DNA of 64,000 bases from Streptomyces sp. CB01580 (GTDB lineage: Bacteria; Actinomycetota; Actinomycetes; Streptomycetales; Streptomycetaceae): NCBI RefSeq assembly GCF_001905795.1, contig NZ_LIXJ01000013.1, forward strand, positions 1-64,000, read 5' to 3'. Below the pieces are notes generated by a model. It saw only the letters and a program-made list of their open reading frames with translations. It did no database searches and was not told the DNA's origin. Below, in pieces: positions 49,252-58,223 of the stretch (its first letter is position 1; each line of letters opens with the position of its first letter). A program made the position numbers and the translations under genes.

Positions 49252-49575
49252 ATGAAGATCAAGAAGGGCGACCTGGTACAGGTCATCACCGGTAAGGACA
49301 AGGGCAAGCAGGGCAAGGTCATCGTGGCCTACCCGGCTCAGGACCGTGTCCTCGTCGAGGGTGTCAACCGGGTCAAGAAGCACACCAAGGCCGGTCAGAC
49401 GGCTCGCGGTTCGCAGACCGGCGGCATCGTCACCACCGAGGCCCCGATTCACGTCAGCAACGTGCAGCTGGTCGTGGAGAAGGACGGCAAGAAGGTCGTC
49501 ACTCGCGTCGGCTACCGCTTCGACGACGAGGGCAACAAGATCCGCGTTGCCAAGCGGACCGGTGAGGACATCTGA
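49252..49575 (+). CDS. rplX: 50S ribosomal protein L24
   Basis: 107 residues, starting MKIKKGDLVQVITGKDKGKQ; its KOW motif and the IVTTEAPIHVSNV segment define L24, an early assembly initiator of 50S. It begins 2 nt after rplN and overlaps rplE (TGATG). Confidence 0.97.
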   Translation: MKIKKGDLVQVITGKDKGKQGKVIVAYPAQDRVLVEGVNRVKKHTKAGQTARGSQTGGIVTTEAPIHVSNVQLVVEKDGKKVVTRVGYRFDDEGNKIRVAKRTGEDI

Positions 49576-50132
49576 TGACTGCCACCACTGCGCCGCGTCT
49601 CAAGACGCGCTACCGCGAGGAAATCGCCGGCAAGCTGCGTGAGGAGTTCTCCTACGAGAACGTCATGCAGGTCCCCGGCCTGGTCAAGATCGTGGTCAAC
49701 ATGGGTGTGGGCGACGCCGCCCGCGACTCCAAGCTGATCGACGGCGCCGTGCGCGACCTCACCACGATCACCGGCCAGAAGCCGGCCGTCACCAAGGCCC
49801 GCAAGTCCATCGCGCAGTTCAAGCTGCGCGAGGGTCAGCCGATCGGCTGCCACGTCACCCTCCGCGGTGACCGGATGTGGGAGTTCCTGGACCGTACGCT
49901 GTCGCTCGCGCTGCCGCGTATCCGTGACTTCCGCGGTCTGTCGCCGAAGCAGTTCGACGGCCGTGGCAACTACACCTTCGGTCTCACGGAGCAGGTCATG
50001 TTCCACGAGATCGACCAGGACAAGATCGACCGGGTCCGGGGCATGGACATCACCGTGGTGACCACGGCGACCAACGACGACGAGGGTCGTGCCCTCCTTC
50101 GTCACCTCGGCTTCCCGTTCAAGGAGAACTGA
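49575..50132 (+). CDS. rplE: 50S ribosomal protein L5
   Basis: 185 residues. LKTRYREEIAGKLREEF, GLVKIVVNMGVGDAARDSKL and RGLSPKQFDGRGNYTFG are conserved. L5 binds 5S rRNA with L18 and L25/CTC-type proteins in the central protuberance. It overlaps rplX by one base and is followed 2 nt later by rpsN. Confidence 0.97.
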   Translation: MTATTAPRLKTRYREEIAGKLREEFSYENVMQVPGLVKIVVNMGVGDAARDSKLIDGAVRDLTTITGQKPAVTKARKSIAQFKLREGQPIGCHVTLRGDRMWEFLDRTLSLALPRIRDFRGLSPKQFDGRGNYTFGLTEQVMFHEIDQDKIDRVRGMDITVVTTATNDDEGRALLRHLGFPFKEN

Positions 50133-50134
50133 CC

Positions 50135-50320
50135 GTGGCGAAGAAGGCTCTGATCGCTAAGGCCGCCCGCAAGCCGAAGTTCGGCGTCCGCGCGTACACG
50201 CGGTGCCAGCGCTGCGGCCGGCCCCACTCCGTCTACCGCAAGTTCGGCCTGTGCCGCGTGTGCCTTCGTGAGATGGCTCACCGTGGCGAGCTGCCGGGCG
50301 TGACCAAGAGCTCCTGGTAA
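50135..50320 (+). CDS. rpsN: 30S ribosomal protein S14, zinc-binding type Z
   Basis: 61 residues, GTG start. CQRC and CRVC (TRCQRCGRPHSVYRKFGLCR) are two CxxC zinc pairs, so it is the short zinc-dependent form; the long zinc-free paralog is usually encoded elsewhere under Zur control. AGGAGAACTGACC precedes the start. Confidence 0.96.
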   Translation: MAKKALIAKAARKPKFGVRAYTRCQRCGRPHSVYRKFGLCRVCLREMAHRGELPGVTKSSW

Positions 50321-50545
50321 TTCCCCTCCGCCCCCTGGGCGTTGGGAATCACCCGGAAGCTCTCGGTAAGCATCTGGTCGGCGGGAGCCCCGCCTCGCAT
50401 GCCGTAGGCTTGCGGGGTTGGGCGCCTGCCGCCCATGACCGACTTACTACGCCGTAGGTCCCCGCACCGCACCCGTCCCGCCTCTGAGCGGGGAGAGGGA
50501 TGGCGCATACAGGAAACCCCGGCGAGAGAGGCCGAAGGCCAATTC

Positions 50546-50944
50546 ATGACCATGACTGATCCGATCGCAGACATGCTCACGCGTCTGCGTAACGCGAACT
50601 CGGCTTACCACGACTCGGTGTCGATGCCGCACAGCAAGATCAAGTCGCACATCGCGGAGATCCTCCAGCAGGAGGGCTTCATCACCGGCTGGAAGGTCGA
50701 GGACGCCGAGGTCGGCAAGAACCTCGTCCTGGAGCTGAAGTTCGGCCCGAACCGCGAGCGTTCGATCGCCGGCATCAAGCGCATCTCCAAGCCGGGTCTG
50801 CGTGTCTACGCAAAGTCCACCAACCTGCCGAAGGTCCTCGGCGGCCTGGGCGTGGCGATCATCTCCACGTCCCACGGTCTCCTGACCGGCCAGCAGGCGC
50901 AGAAGAAGGGCGTAGGTGGGGAAGTCCTCGCCTACGTCTGGTAG
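50546..50944 (+). CDS. rpsH: 30S ribosomal protein S8
   Basis: 132 residues from ATG 50546 (MTMTDPIADMLTRLRNANSA). A second ATG two codons later is possible; GAAGGCC is at 50533. YHDSVSMPHSKIKSHIAEIL and the C-terminal TSHGLLTGQQAQKKGVGGEV are conserved. S8 is a primary 16S rRNA binder and, in E. coli, the spc-operon repressor. A 225-nt gap before it, without another ORF, may hold extra regulation. Confidence 0.96.
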   Translation: MTMTDPIADMLTRLRNANSAYHDSVSMPHSKIKSHIAEILQQEGFITGWKVEDAEVGKNLVLELKFGPNRERSIAGIKRISKPGLRVYAKSTNLPKVLGGLGVAIISTSHGLLTGQQAQKKGVGGEVLAYVW

Positions 50945-50965
50945 TCGGGAACGGAGGAAAAGCTC

Positions 50966-51505
50966 ATGTCGCGAATCGGCAAGCTCCCCATCCAGGTTCC
51001 CGCCGGTGTGGACGTCACCATCGACGGCCGCACGGTCGCCGTGAAGGGTCCCAAGGGCACCCTCACGCACACCGTCGCGTCGCCGATCGAGGTCACCAAG
51101 GGTGAGGACGGCGTCCTGAACGTCACCCGCCCGAACGACGAGCGTCAGAACAAGGCCCTGCACGGCCTGTCCCGCACGCTGGTGGCGAACATGATCACCG
51201 GTGTGACCCAGGGATACACCAAGGCGCTCGAGATCAGCGGTGTCGGTTACCGCGTCCAGGCGAAGGGCTCCAACCTGGAGTTCGCCCTGGGCTACAGCCA
51301 CCCGATCGTCGTCGAGGCGCCGGAAGGCATCACCTTCAAGGTCGAGTCCCCGACCAAGCTGTCGGTCGAGGGCATCGACAAGCAGAAGGTCGGCGAGGTG
51401 GCGGCCAACATCCGCAAGCTGCGGAAGCCCGACCCGTACAAGGCGAAGGGCGTCAAGTACGCCGGCGAGGTCATCCGCCGCAAGGTCGGAAAGGCTGGTA
51501 AGTAG
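50966..51505 (+). CDS. rplF: 50S ribosomal protein L6
   Basis: 179 residues. MSRIGKLPIQVPAGVDVTID begins two repeated RNA-binding domains; GVGYRVQAKGSNLEFALGYS and the C-terminal RKPDPYKAKGVKYAGE are signatures. L6 lies near the sarcin-ricin loop. AACGGAGGAA precedes the ATG; rplR follows after 2 nt. Confidence 0.97.
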   Translation: MSRIGKLPIQVPAGVDVTIDGRTVAVKGPKGTLTHTVASPIEVTKGEDGVLNVTRPNDERQNKALHGLSRTLVANMITGVTQGYTKALEISGVGYRVQAKGSNLEFALGYSHPIVVEAPEGITFKVESPTKLSVEGIDKQKVGEVAANIRKLRKPDPYKAKGVKYAGEVIRRKVGKAGK

Positions 51506-51507
51506 CC

Positions 51508-51891
51508 ATGGCATACGGCGTGAAGATCGCCAAGGGCGACGCCTACAAGCGCGCCGCCCGCAAGCGTCGCCACATCCGTGTCCGCAAGTACGTCTCGGGT
51601 ACGCAGGAGCGTCCCCGTCTGGTCGTGACGCGGTCCAACCGCCACATGGTGGCCCAGGTCATCGACGACGTCGCGGGTCACACGCTCGCGTCCGCGTCCA
51701 CCCTGGACGTCTCCATCCGTGGTGGCGAGGGCGACAAGAGCACCCAGGCCAAGCAGGTCGGCGCACTGGTCGCTGAGCGCGCCAAGGCCGCAGGCGTCGA
51801 GGCCGTCGTGTTCGACCGCGGAGGCAACCAGTACGCCGGGCGGATTGCCGCTCTGGCTGACGCCGCCCGTGAAGCCGGGCTGAAGTTCTGA
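51508..51891 (+). CDS. rplR: 50S ribosomal protein L18
   Basis: 127 residues. RKRRHIRVRKYVSGTQERPR, SNRHMVAQVIDD and FDRGGNQYAGRIAALADAAR are family segments. L18 carries 5S rRNA to the large subunit with L5. GGTAAGTAGCC precedes the ATG. Confidence 0.97.
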   Translation: MAYGVKIAKGDAYKRAARKRRHIRVRKYVSGTQERPRLVVTRSNRHMVAQVIDDVAGHTLASASTLDVSIRGGEGDKSTQAKQVGALVAERAKAAGVEAVVFDRGGNQYAGRIAALADAAREAGLKF

Positions 51892-51938
51892 GCCCCGGTT
51901 CCTACGCACAGCGGACGTAACAGAGAGAGGTAAATCCA

Positions 51939-52544
51939 ATGGCTGGACCCCAGCGCCGCGGCAGCGGTGCCGGTGGCGGCGAGCGGCGGGACCGGAAGGG
52001 CCGTGACGGCGGCGCAGCTGCCGCCGAGAAGACCGCGTACGTCGAGCGCGTCGTCGCGATCAACCGTGTCGCCAAGGTTGTGAAGGGTGGTCGTCGCTTC
52101 AGCTTCACCGCGCTGGTCGTGGTGGGCGACGGTGACGGCACCGTCGGTGTCGGCTACGGCAAGGCCAAGGAAGTTCCCGCGGCCATCGCCAAGGGCGTCG
52201 AGGAGGCCAAGAAGAACTTCTTCAAGGTCCCCCGCATCCAGGGCACCATCCCGCACCCGATCCAGGGCGAGAAGGCCGCGGGCGTCGTCCTGCTCAAGCC
52301 TGCTTCCCCCGGTACCGGTGTTATCGCCGGTGGCCCGGTGCGCGCCGTCCTGGAGTGCGCCGGCGTTCACGACATCCTGTCGAAGTCGCTCGGCTCCGAC
52401 AACCAGATCAACATCGTGCACGCGACCGTGGCAGCCCTCAAGGGCCTGCAGCGTCCCGAGGAGATCGCGGCCCGCCGCGGTCTGCCGCTCGAGGACGTCG
52501 CCCCTGCGGCCCTGCTCCGTGCGCGTGCGGGGGCGGGTGTGTGA
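51939..52544 (+). CDS. rpsE: 30S ribosomal protein S5
   Basis: 201 residues with a Gly/Arg-rich N-terminal tail (residues 1-25), then VERVVAINRVAKVVKGGRRF and GDGDGTVGVGYGKAKEVPAA, the S5 dsRNA-binding domain with the spectinomycin loop, and the C-terminal GVHDILSKSLGSDNQINIVH. S5 helps decoding fidelity and mRNA unwinding. GAGAGAGGTAAAT precedes ATG. The stop overlaps rpmD. Confidence 0.97.
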   Translation: MAGPQRRGSGAGGGERRDRKGRDGGAAAAEKTAYVERVVAINRVAKVVKGGRRFSFTALVVVGDGDGTVGVGYGKAKEVPAAIAKGVEEAKKNFFKVPRIQGTIPHPIQGEKAAGVVLLKPASPGTGVIAGGPVRAVLECAGVHDILSKSLGSDNQINIVHATVAALKGLQRPEEIAARRGLPLEDVAPAALLRARAGAGV

Positions 52545-52726
52545 TGGCTCGCCTCAAGATCACGCAGACGAAGTCGTACATCGGCAGCAAGCAGAACCAC
52601 CGCGACACGCTGCGTTCGCTCGGGCTCAAGCGCCTGAACGACGTGGTCGTCAAGGAGGACCGCCCCGAGTTCCGCGGCATGGTGCACACCGTCCGCCACC
52701 TCGTGACGGTCGAGGAGGTCGACTGA
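52544..52726 (+). CDS. rpmD: 50S ribosomal protein L30
   Basis: 60 residues. It starts MARLKITQTKSYIGSKQNHR and includes LGLKRLNDVVVKED. L30 binds helix 38/42 of 23S rRNA. ATG at 52544 overlaps the rpsE stop (TGATG), so translation is coupled. Longer upstream starts would overlap rpsE extensively. Confidence 0.95.
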   Translation: MARLKITQTKSYIGSKQNHRDTLRSLGLKRLNDVVVKEDRPEFRGMVHTVRHLVTVEEVD

Positions 52727-52727
52727 C

Positions 52728-53183
52728 ATGGCGGAGAACAAGCCGCTGAAGGCCCATGACCTCCGGCCCGCCCCGGGCGCCAAGACCGCCAAGACCCGTG
52801 TGGGTCGTGGTGAGGCGTCCAAGGGTAAGACCGCCGGTCGTGGTACCAAGGGCACCAAGGCCCGCTACCAGGTTCCGGAGCGCTTCGAGGGTGGGCAGAT
52901 GCCCCTCCACATGCGTCTCCCGAAGCTCAAGGGCTTCAAGAACCCGTTCCGCACCGAGTACCAGGTCGTGAACCTGGACCGTCTCGCGGCCCTCTACCCC
53001 GAGGGTGGCGAGGTCACCGTGGCCGACCTGGTCGCCAAGGGTGCCGTGCGCAACAACCACCTCGTCAAGGTCCTCGGACAGGGCGAGATCTCCGTGGCGC
53101 TGCAGGTGACGGTCGACGCCGTCTCCGGCTCCGCCAAGGAGAAGATCACCGCCGCCGGCGGTACCGTCACCGAGCTCGTCTGA
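52728..53183 (+). CDS. rplO: 50S ribosomal protein L15
   Basis: 151 residues. LRPAPGAKTAKTRVGRGEAS, GRGTKGTKARYQVP and FEGGQMPLHMRLPKLKGFKN are conserved. L15 is a late 50S assembly protein. GTCGAGGAGGTC lies at the end of rpmD, 1 nt before this gene. A terminator-like hairpin follows before secY. Confidence 0.97.
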   Translation: MAENKPLKAHDLRPAPGAKTAKTRVGRGEASKGKTAGRGTKGTKARYQVPERFEGGQMPLHMRLPKLKGFKNPFRTEYQVVNLDRLAALYPEGGEVTVADLVAKGAVRNNHLVKVLGQGEISVALQVTVDAVSGSAKEKITAAGGTVTELV

Positions 53184-53209
53184 GACGACTCGATGGCCTG
53201 AACATCCGA

Positions 53210-53241
53210 CCGGGGATGCCTCTCATTTGGGGCATCCCCGG
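53210..53241 (+). terminator. hairpin between rplO and secY
   Basis: Perfect 11-bp arms CCGGGGATGCC / GGCATCCCCGG with a 10-nt loop and TTGG after it. It probably reduces read-through from the spc group into secY-adk-map. Confidence 0.75.
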
Positions 53242-53398
53242 TTGGTCGTTCCTAGGGGGGCATGGTCGCCGGTAAGGTGGCGTGCGTTGTTGTGTGGTAG
53301 CCCCTGGCCCCGGCCCGGGGAGCCGCTGATTTGTTTCGTATTTGTCGAACCTCAAGACCGTCACCTCTTCGCATTGCGCGGGGGTCGCAGGAGGCACC

Positions 53399-54718
53399 GT
53401 GCTCACCGCGTTCGCCCGGGCGTTCAAGACGCCCGACCTGCGCAAGAAGCTGCTGTTCACGCTCGGCATCATCGTGATCTATCGGCTCGGGGCGCACATC
53501 CCGGTTCCGGGAGTGAGCTACGAGAACGTCCAGATCTGTGTGGATCAGGCCAGTAAGGGCAACAACAGCCTCTTCGGCCTGGTGAACATGTTCAGTGGCG
53601 GCGCGCTGCTGCAGATCACGATCTTCGCGCTCGGCATCATGCCGTACATCACGGCCAGCATCATTCTCCAGCTGCTGACCGTGGTGATTCCCCGACTCGA
53701 GGCGCTCAAGAAGGAGGGGCAGAGCGGCCAGGCCAAGATCACGCAGTACACGCGTTATCTGACCGTCGCGCTCGCCATCCTCCAGGGCACCGGTCTGGTG
53801 GCCACCGCCACCAGCGGCGCGCTGTTCAGCGGCTGCCCGGTCGCCGACCAGATCGTGCCGAACCAGTCGATCTTCACCACCATCATCATGGTGATCACGA
53901 TGACCGCGGGCACCGCGACCGTGATGTGGCTCGGTGAGCTCATCACCGACCGCGGCATCGGCAACGGCATGTCGATCCTGATGTTCATCTCGATCGCCGC
54001 CAGCTTCCCGGGCGCCCTGTGGGCCATCAAGACCAGCGGCAAGCTGGCCGACGGCTGGATCGAGTTCGGCACCGTCATCCTGATCGGCTTCGTGATGGTC
54101 GGGCTCGTCGTCTTCGTCGAGCAGGCCCAGCGCCGCATCCCGGTGCAGTACGCGAAGCGGATGATCGGCCGCAGGTCGTACGGCGGCACCTCGACGTACA
54201 TCCCGCTGAAGGTGAACCAGGCGGGTGTGATCCCCGTCATCTTCGCTTCTTCGCTGCTCTACATTCCCGCCCTGATCGTGCAGTTCTCCAACTCGAACGC
54301 GGGCTGGGCGACCTGGATCCGGGACAACTTCGTCAAGGGCGACCACCCGTACTACATCACCGCGTACTTCCTCCTGATCGTCTTCTTCGCCTTCTTCTAC
54401 GTGGCGATTTCGTTCAACCCCGAGGAAGTCGCCGACAACATGAAGAAGTATGGTGGGTTCATCCCGGGTATCCGGGCTGGTCGACCTACTGCCGAGTACC
54501 TGAGCTACGTGCTCAACAGGATTACTTGGCCGGGCTCGCTGTATCTGGGCCTGATCGCTCTGGTGCCGACAATGGCGTTGGCAGGCTTCGGTGGTGCCAA
54601 TCAGAACTTCCCGTTCGGCGGGACGAGCATCCTGATCATCGTGGGTGTGGGTCTGGAGACCGTGAAGCAGATCGAGAGTCAGCTCCAGCAGCGCAATTAC
54701 GAAGGGTTCCTCCGCTGA
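53399..54718 (+). CDS. secY: preprotein translocase subunit SecY
   Basis: 439 residues from GTG 53399, preceded by CAGGAGG. Ten transmembrane helices are visible, starting FTLGIIVIYRLGAHIPVPGV; the gating and SecA/ribosome-binding loops include IPVQYAKRMIGRRSYGGTST and EEVADNMKKYGGFIPGIRAG. It forms the protein-conducting channel with SecE and SecG. Its stop overlaps adk (TGATG). Confidence 0.97.
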   Translation: MLTAFARAFKTPDLRKKLLFTLGIIVIYRLGAHIPVPGVSYENVQICVDQASKGNNSLFGLVNMFSGGALLQITIFALGIMPYITASIILQLLTVVIPRLEALKKEGQSGQAKITQYTRYLTVALAILQGTGLVATATSGALFSGCPVADQIVPNQSIFTTIIMVITMTAGTATVMWLGELITDRGIGNGMSILMFISIAASFPGALWAIKTSGKLADGWIEFGTVILIGFVMVGLVVFVEQAQRRIPVQYAKRMIGRRSYGGTSTYIPLKVNQAGVIPVIFASSLLYIPALIVQFSNSNAGWATWIRDNFVKGDHPYYITAYFLLIVFFAFFYVAISFNPEEVADNMKKYGGFIPGIRAGRPTAEYLSYVLNRITWPGSLYLGLIALVPTMALAGFGGANQNFPFGGTSILIIVGVGLETVKQIESQLQQRNYEGFLR

Positions 54719-55374
54719 TGCGAATCGTCCTCGTCGGGCCGCCCGGTGCCGGCAAGGGAACGCAGGCTGCGTACCTTGCCAAGAACCTGTCGATTCCGCA
54801 GATCTCCACGGGCGATCTCTTCCGCGCCAACATCAGCCAGGGCACGGACCTTGGCAAGCGGGCCCGTGCCTTCATGGACGCGGGGCAGTTGGTTCCGGAC
54901 GAGGTCACCATCGGGATGGCCAAGGACCGCATGTCCCAGCCGGACGCCGAGAACGGGTTCCTGCTGGACGGCTTCCCGCGCAACGTGGGCCAGGCCGAGG
55001 CTCTCGACGCCATGCTCAAGGACGAGGGCACGAAGCTGGACGCGGTCCTGGACCTGGAGGTCCCCGAGGACGAGGTGGTCAAGCGCATCGCCGGCCGCCG
55101 GATCTGCCGCAACGACGGCTCGCACGTCTTCCACGTCGCGTACAACCCGCCGAAGACCGAGGGCGTCTGCGACGCCTGCGGCGGCGAGCTGTACCAGCGC
55201 GGCGACGACAGCGAGGAGACGGTGCGCACCCGGCTGGAGGTCTACCACACGCAGACCGAGCCGATCATCGACTACTACCGGGCGCAGAACCTGGTGGTCA
55301 CCATCTCCGCGCTCGGCAAGGTCACGGACGTGACCGAGCGGGCGATGGAGGCCCTGAAGTCCGACGAGGACTGA
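54718..55374 (+). CDS. adk: adenylate kinase
   Basis: 218 residues, interconverting 2 ADP with ATP and AMP. P loop GPPGAGKGTQ at residues 7-16, AMP-binding STGDLFRANI and DGFPRNVGQAEAL, then a LID domain with partial zinc-type cysteines (GRRICRNDGSHVFHV ... VCDACGGEL), the long-LID form. ATG at 54718 overlaps secY, so secY-adk are translationally coupled, as in many bacteria. Confidence 0.97.
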   Translation: MRIVLVGPPGAGKGTQAAYLAKNLSIPQISTGDLFRANISQGTDLGKRARAFMDAGQLVPDEVTIGMAKDRMSQPDAENGFLLDGFPRNVGQAEALDAMLKDEGTKLDAVLDLEVPEDEVVKRIAGRRICRNDGSHVFHVAYNPPKTEGVCDACGGELYQRGDDSEETVRTRLEVYHTQTEPIIDYYRAQNLVVTISALGKVTDVTERAMEALKSDED

Positions 55375-55497
55375 GCGGGACCTTCGCAGTACTCCTACAG
55401 TCGGCCGCGGCGTCCTCGGGCGCCGCGGCCGACTGCGTGCGCCGTATCGTTGAGTACGCCGCACCCGTCACCCTTCGATGCAGAGAGGCGCCGCACC

Positions 55498-56340
55498 ATG
55501 GTGCAGATCAAGACCCCGGAGCAGATCGCCAAGATGCGTGAGGCGGGCCTGGTGGTCGCTGCCATTCACGCGGCCACCCGGGAGGCGGCGGTTCCCGGCG
55601 CCACGACGGCGGACCTGGACCGGGTCGCCCGCAAGGTCATCGCCGACCACGGCGCGAAGTCGAACTTCCTGGGGTACGGCGGTTTCCCCGCGACGATCTG
55701 CACGTCCGTCAACGAGGTCGTCGTCCACGGCATCCCGGACGACAAGACCGTCCTCAAGGACGGCGACATCATCTCCATCGACGCCGGCGCGATCGTCGAC
55801 GGCTGGCACGGCGACGCCGCGTACACCGCGTTCGTGGGCACCGGTCACGCACCGGAGCTGGTCGAGCTGTCCCGGGTGACCGAGGAGTCCATGTGGGCCG
55901 GTATCGCCGCGATGAAGGTGAACCACCGCCTCGTCGACATCTCGAAGGCGATCGAGTCCTACATCCGCCGCCAGCCCCGTCCGGCGACCGGCAAGTACGG
56001 GATCATCGAGGACTACGGCGGCCACGGCATCGGCACCGAGATGCACATGGACCCGCACCTGCTGAACTACGTCTCGCGGGGGCGCGGCAAGGGCATCCGG
56101 CTGGTGCCCGGCGTCTGCCTGGCGATCGAGCCGATGGTCTCGCTCGGTACGGCGAAGACCGAGGTGCTCCAGGACGACTGGACCGTGATCACGACGGACG
56201 GCACCTGGTCCTCGCACTGGGAGCACTCGATCGCCCTGACCGAGCAGGGCCCGCTGGTCCTGACCGCCCCCGACTGCGGGCGGGCGAAGCTGGCGCAGTA
56301 CGGCATCGAGGCGGCGCCGGACCCTTCCCCGAGGTCTTGA
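55498..56340 (+). CDS. map: methionine aminopeptidase, type I
   Basis: 280 residues from ATG 55498 (MVQIKTPEQIAKMREAGLVV); in-frame GTG at 55450 would add 16 non-conserved residues, and GAGAGGCGCC is near the ATG. Metal ligands are in SIDAGAIVDGWHGDAAYT (two Asp) and in YGGHGIGTEMHMDP (His), LAIEPMVSLG (Glu) and WSSHWEHSIALTE (Glu). It removes N-terminal Met from new proteins. Downstream is a 280-nt gap before infA. Confidence 0.95.
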   Translation: MVQIKTPEQIAKMREAGLVVAAIHAATREAAVPGATTADLDRVARKVIADHGAKSNFLGYGGFPATICTSVNEVVVHGIPDDKTVLKDGDIISIDAGAIVDGWHGDAAYTAFVGTGHAPELVELSRVTEESMWAGIAAMKVNHRLVDISKAIESYIRRQPRPATGKYGIIEDYGGHGIGTEMHMDPHLLNYVSRGRGKGIRLVPGVCLAIEPMVSLGTAKTEVLQDDWTVITTDGTWSSHWEHSIALTEQGPLVLTAPDCGRAKLAQYGIEAAPDPSPRS

Positions 56341-56619
56341 GGACCAGGGGAGACCCCATTGGCTGACCCGCTCGGCTGACCCGTTCGGCCGATACGGTGC
56401 CGCACGGCCGGAGCGGCCCGCGCGGGGCTTTAGGGCGGGCGGGGCGATTCGACCCCCTTGTGGAGGTCTAAGGATCTACTCCGCCGGGCAAACTTGACGG
56501 ATTCGTCTTTTGGAGTCCGCTGACGTAGACTGACGCGTCGGCTCTCGTGCATCCGTGTGTCCACATGTCCACATCCGATGCCGGAAGCCGATCAAGGTAG
56601 CCGATTCGAAGGGCGAAGC
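56341..56619. other. infA upstream region
   Basis: 280 nt with no ORF. TAGACT at 56526-56531 is a -10-like hexamer, but I could not find a well-spaced -35 (TTGACG lies too far upstream, at 56494). It presumably contains the infA-rpmJ promoter and a leader of about 90 nt. Confidence 0.4.
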
Positions 56620-56841
56620 GTGGCCAAGAAGCAAGGTGCCATCGAAATTGAGGGCACCGTGATCGAGTCCCTCCCGAACGCCATGTTCAAGGTGGAGCTC
56701 CAGAACGGTCACAAGGTCCTCGCGCACATCAGCGGCAAGATGCGGATGCACTACATCCGGATCCTCCCGGATGACCGGGTCGTCGTGGAGCTCTCTCCGT
56801 ACGACCTGACGCGTGGCCGGATCGTCTACCGCTACAAGTAG
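56620..56841 (+). CDS. infA: translation initiation factor IF-1
   Basis: 73 residues from GTG 56620 (MAKKQGAIEIEGTVIESLPN). The S1/OB fold includes FKVELQNGHKVLAHISGKMR and the C-terminal LTRGRIVYRYK. IF-1 binds the A site of the 30S during initiation. GAAGGGCGAAGC precedes the start. A frame-extended upstream start is not conserved. Followed by rpmJ after 60 nt. Confidence 0.97.
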   Translation: MAKKQGAIEIEGTVIESLPNAMFKVELQNGHKVLAHISGKMRMHYIRILPDDRVVVELSPYDLTRGRIVYRYK

Positions 56842-56901
56842 ATCTTGCCCGCGCCGCGCTCCGTCGCGGTGATGGCACTGACCCGGAGAACCTGACATCC
56901 C

Positions 56902-57015
56902 ATGAAGGTCAAGCCGAGCGTCAAGAAGATCTGCGACAAGTGCAAGGTGATCCGCCGCCACGGCCGGGTCATGGTCATTTGCGACAACCTGCGCCACAAG
57001 CAGCGCCAGGGCTGA
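56902..57015 (+). CDS. rpmJ: 50S ribosomal protein L36, zinc type
   Basis: 37 residues. It starts MKVKPSVKKICDKCKVIRRH and ends CDNLRHKQRQG; Cys11, Cys14, Cys27 and His33 give a C-C-C-H zinc knuckle. This is the zinc-requiring form; zinc-free paralogs are usually encoded elsewhere. ATG is 60 nt after infA and 194 nt before rpsM. Confidence 0.95.
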   Translation: MKVKPSVKKICDKCKVIRRHGRVMVICDNLRHKQRQG

Positions 57016-57209
57016 CGCACGACCACCTGCATCTCGCAGCACTTCGCGCGACGCACGCAACAACGTACATACGCAGAGTCCGTCCAAGCTTCGGCTGACG
57101 GCACCTCCGGCGGGGGCCGGGGACCCGGACGTACCACCTCTCGGACGAGGGGTCGGCGGTCGGGAGCGGCTCTGCGGAAGACCCCCGACACGACAACTGG
57201 AGCCATTTC

Positions 57210-57590
57210 ATGGCACGCGTTTCAGGTGTTGACATCCCGCGCGAAAAGCGCGTGGAGGTCGCCCTCACCTACGTCTTCGGCATCGGGCGCACCCGGTCCA
57301 AGGAGATCCTCGCCGCCACCGACGTGAACCCGAACACCCGCGTTCGCGACCTGGCCGAAGAGGACCTGATCAAGATCCGCGAGTACGTGGACGCCAACCT
57401 CCGCACCGAGGGCGACCTCCGCCGCGAGATCCAGGCCGACATCCGCCGCAAGGTCGAGATCGGCTGCTACCAGGGTCTGCGTCACCGCCGCGGCCTGCCG
57501 GTCCACGGCCAGCGCACCAGCACGAACGCTCGTACCCGCAAGGGCCCGCGTCGCGCGATCGCCGGTAAGAAGAAGCCGGGCAAGAAGTAG
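57210..57590 (+). CDS. rpsM: 30S ribosomal protein S13
   Basis: 126 residues. It starts MARVSGVDIPREKRVEVALT; the helix-two-turn-helix GIGRTRSKEILAATDVNPNT and the C-terminal GQRTSTNARTRKGPRR are conserved. S13 contacts P-site tRNA and L5 in the head. ATG has a weak AACTGGAGCC upstream. Start of the alpha-type unit rpsM-rpsK-rpoA-rplQ. Confidence 0.97.
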   Translation: MARVSGVDIPREKRVEVALTYVFGIGRTRSKEILAATDVNPNTRVRDLAEEDLIKIREYVDANLRTEGDLRREIQADIRRKVEIGCYQGLRHRRGLPVHGQRTSTNARTRKGPRRAIAGKKKPGKK

Positions 57591-57694
57591 TCCTCAGCGG
57601 ACGCACTGCGGCTGTCCGGGCCACCGGAACCCGCAGCAACCAGCGGTCTTCGCTGTAGGACCGATCACCTCCCCTCTCCATCTGGAGTCAAGAC

Positions 57695-58099
57695 ATGCCC
57701 CCCAAGGGACGTCAGGGCGCAGCCAAGAAGGTGCGTCGTAAGGAAAAGAAGAACGTCGCTCACGGCCACGCGCACATCAAGAGCACGTTCAACAACACGA
57801 TCGTCTCGATCACGGATCCCTCGGGCAACGTGATCTCCTGGGCCTCGGCCGGCCACGTCGGCTTCAAGGGCTCGCGCAAGTCCACCCCCTTCGCCGCGCA
57901 GATGGCCGCCGAGTCGGCCGCCCGCCGCGCGCAGGAGCACGGCATGCGCAAGGTCGACGTCTTCGTGAAGGGTCCGGGCTCCGGCCGCGAGACCGCGATC
58001 CGTTCGCTCCAGGCCACCGGCCTGGAGGTCGGCTCGATCCAGGACGTCACCCCCACCCCGCACAACGGATGCCGGCCGCCCAAGCGCCGTCGCGTCTGA
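57695..58099 (+). CDS. rpsK: 30S ribosomal protein S11
   Basis: 134 residues. GHAHIKSTFNNTIVSITDPS and GFKGSRKSTPFAAQ are signatures; the C-terminal QDVTPTPHNGCRPPKRRRV is conserved. S11 is on the platform, near the Shine-Dalgarno helix. It is preceded by CTGGAGTCAAGAC. A hairpin follows before rpoA. Confidence 0.97.
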   Translation: MPPKGRQGAAKKVRRKEKKNVAHGHAHIKSTFNNTIVSITDPSGNVISWASAGHVGFKGSRKSTPFAAQMAAESAARRAQEHGMRKVDVFVKGPGSGRETAIRSLQATGLEVGSIQDVTPTPHNGCRPPKRRRV

Positions 58100-58127
58100 T
58101 CTTCGCGCGGTAGAGCACCGCGGGTCC

Positions 58128-58161
58128 GGGCGGTACGGCCCCTCTTCGGGTCGTACCGCCC
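58128..58161 (+). promoter_or_regulatory. hairpin upstream of rpoA
   Basis: GGGCGGTACG / CGTACCGCCC with a 14-nt loop, 28 nt after rpsK. A short palindrome GTGGGCGCCCAC at 58195-58206 lies 18 nt before the rpoA start. Either could adjust alpha synthesis relative to ribosomal proteins. Confidence 0.55.
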
Positions 58162-58223
58162 GTACCCTTGTCAGTACCTGGGGGCGTCAAATAGTGGGCG
58201 CCCACGACTGAAGGAACGCAACA

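Noticed and set aside
56494..56531. TTGACG...TAGACT as the infA promoter
   Set aside because: The spacer would be 26 nt, outside the normal 16-19 range; I do not claim a promoter there.
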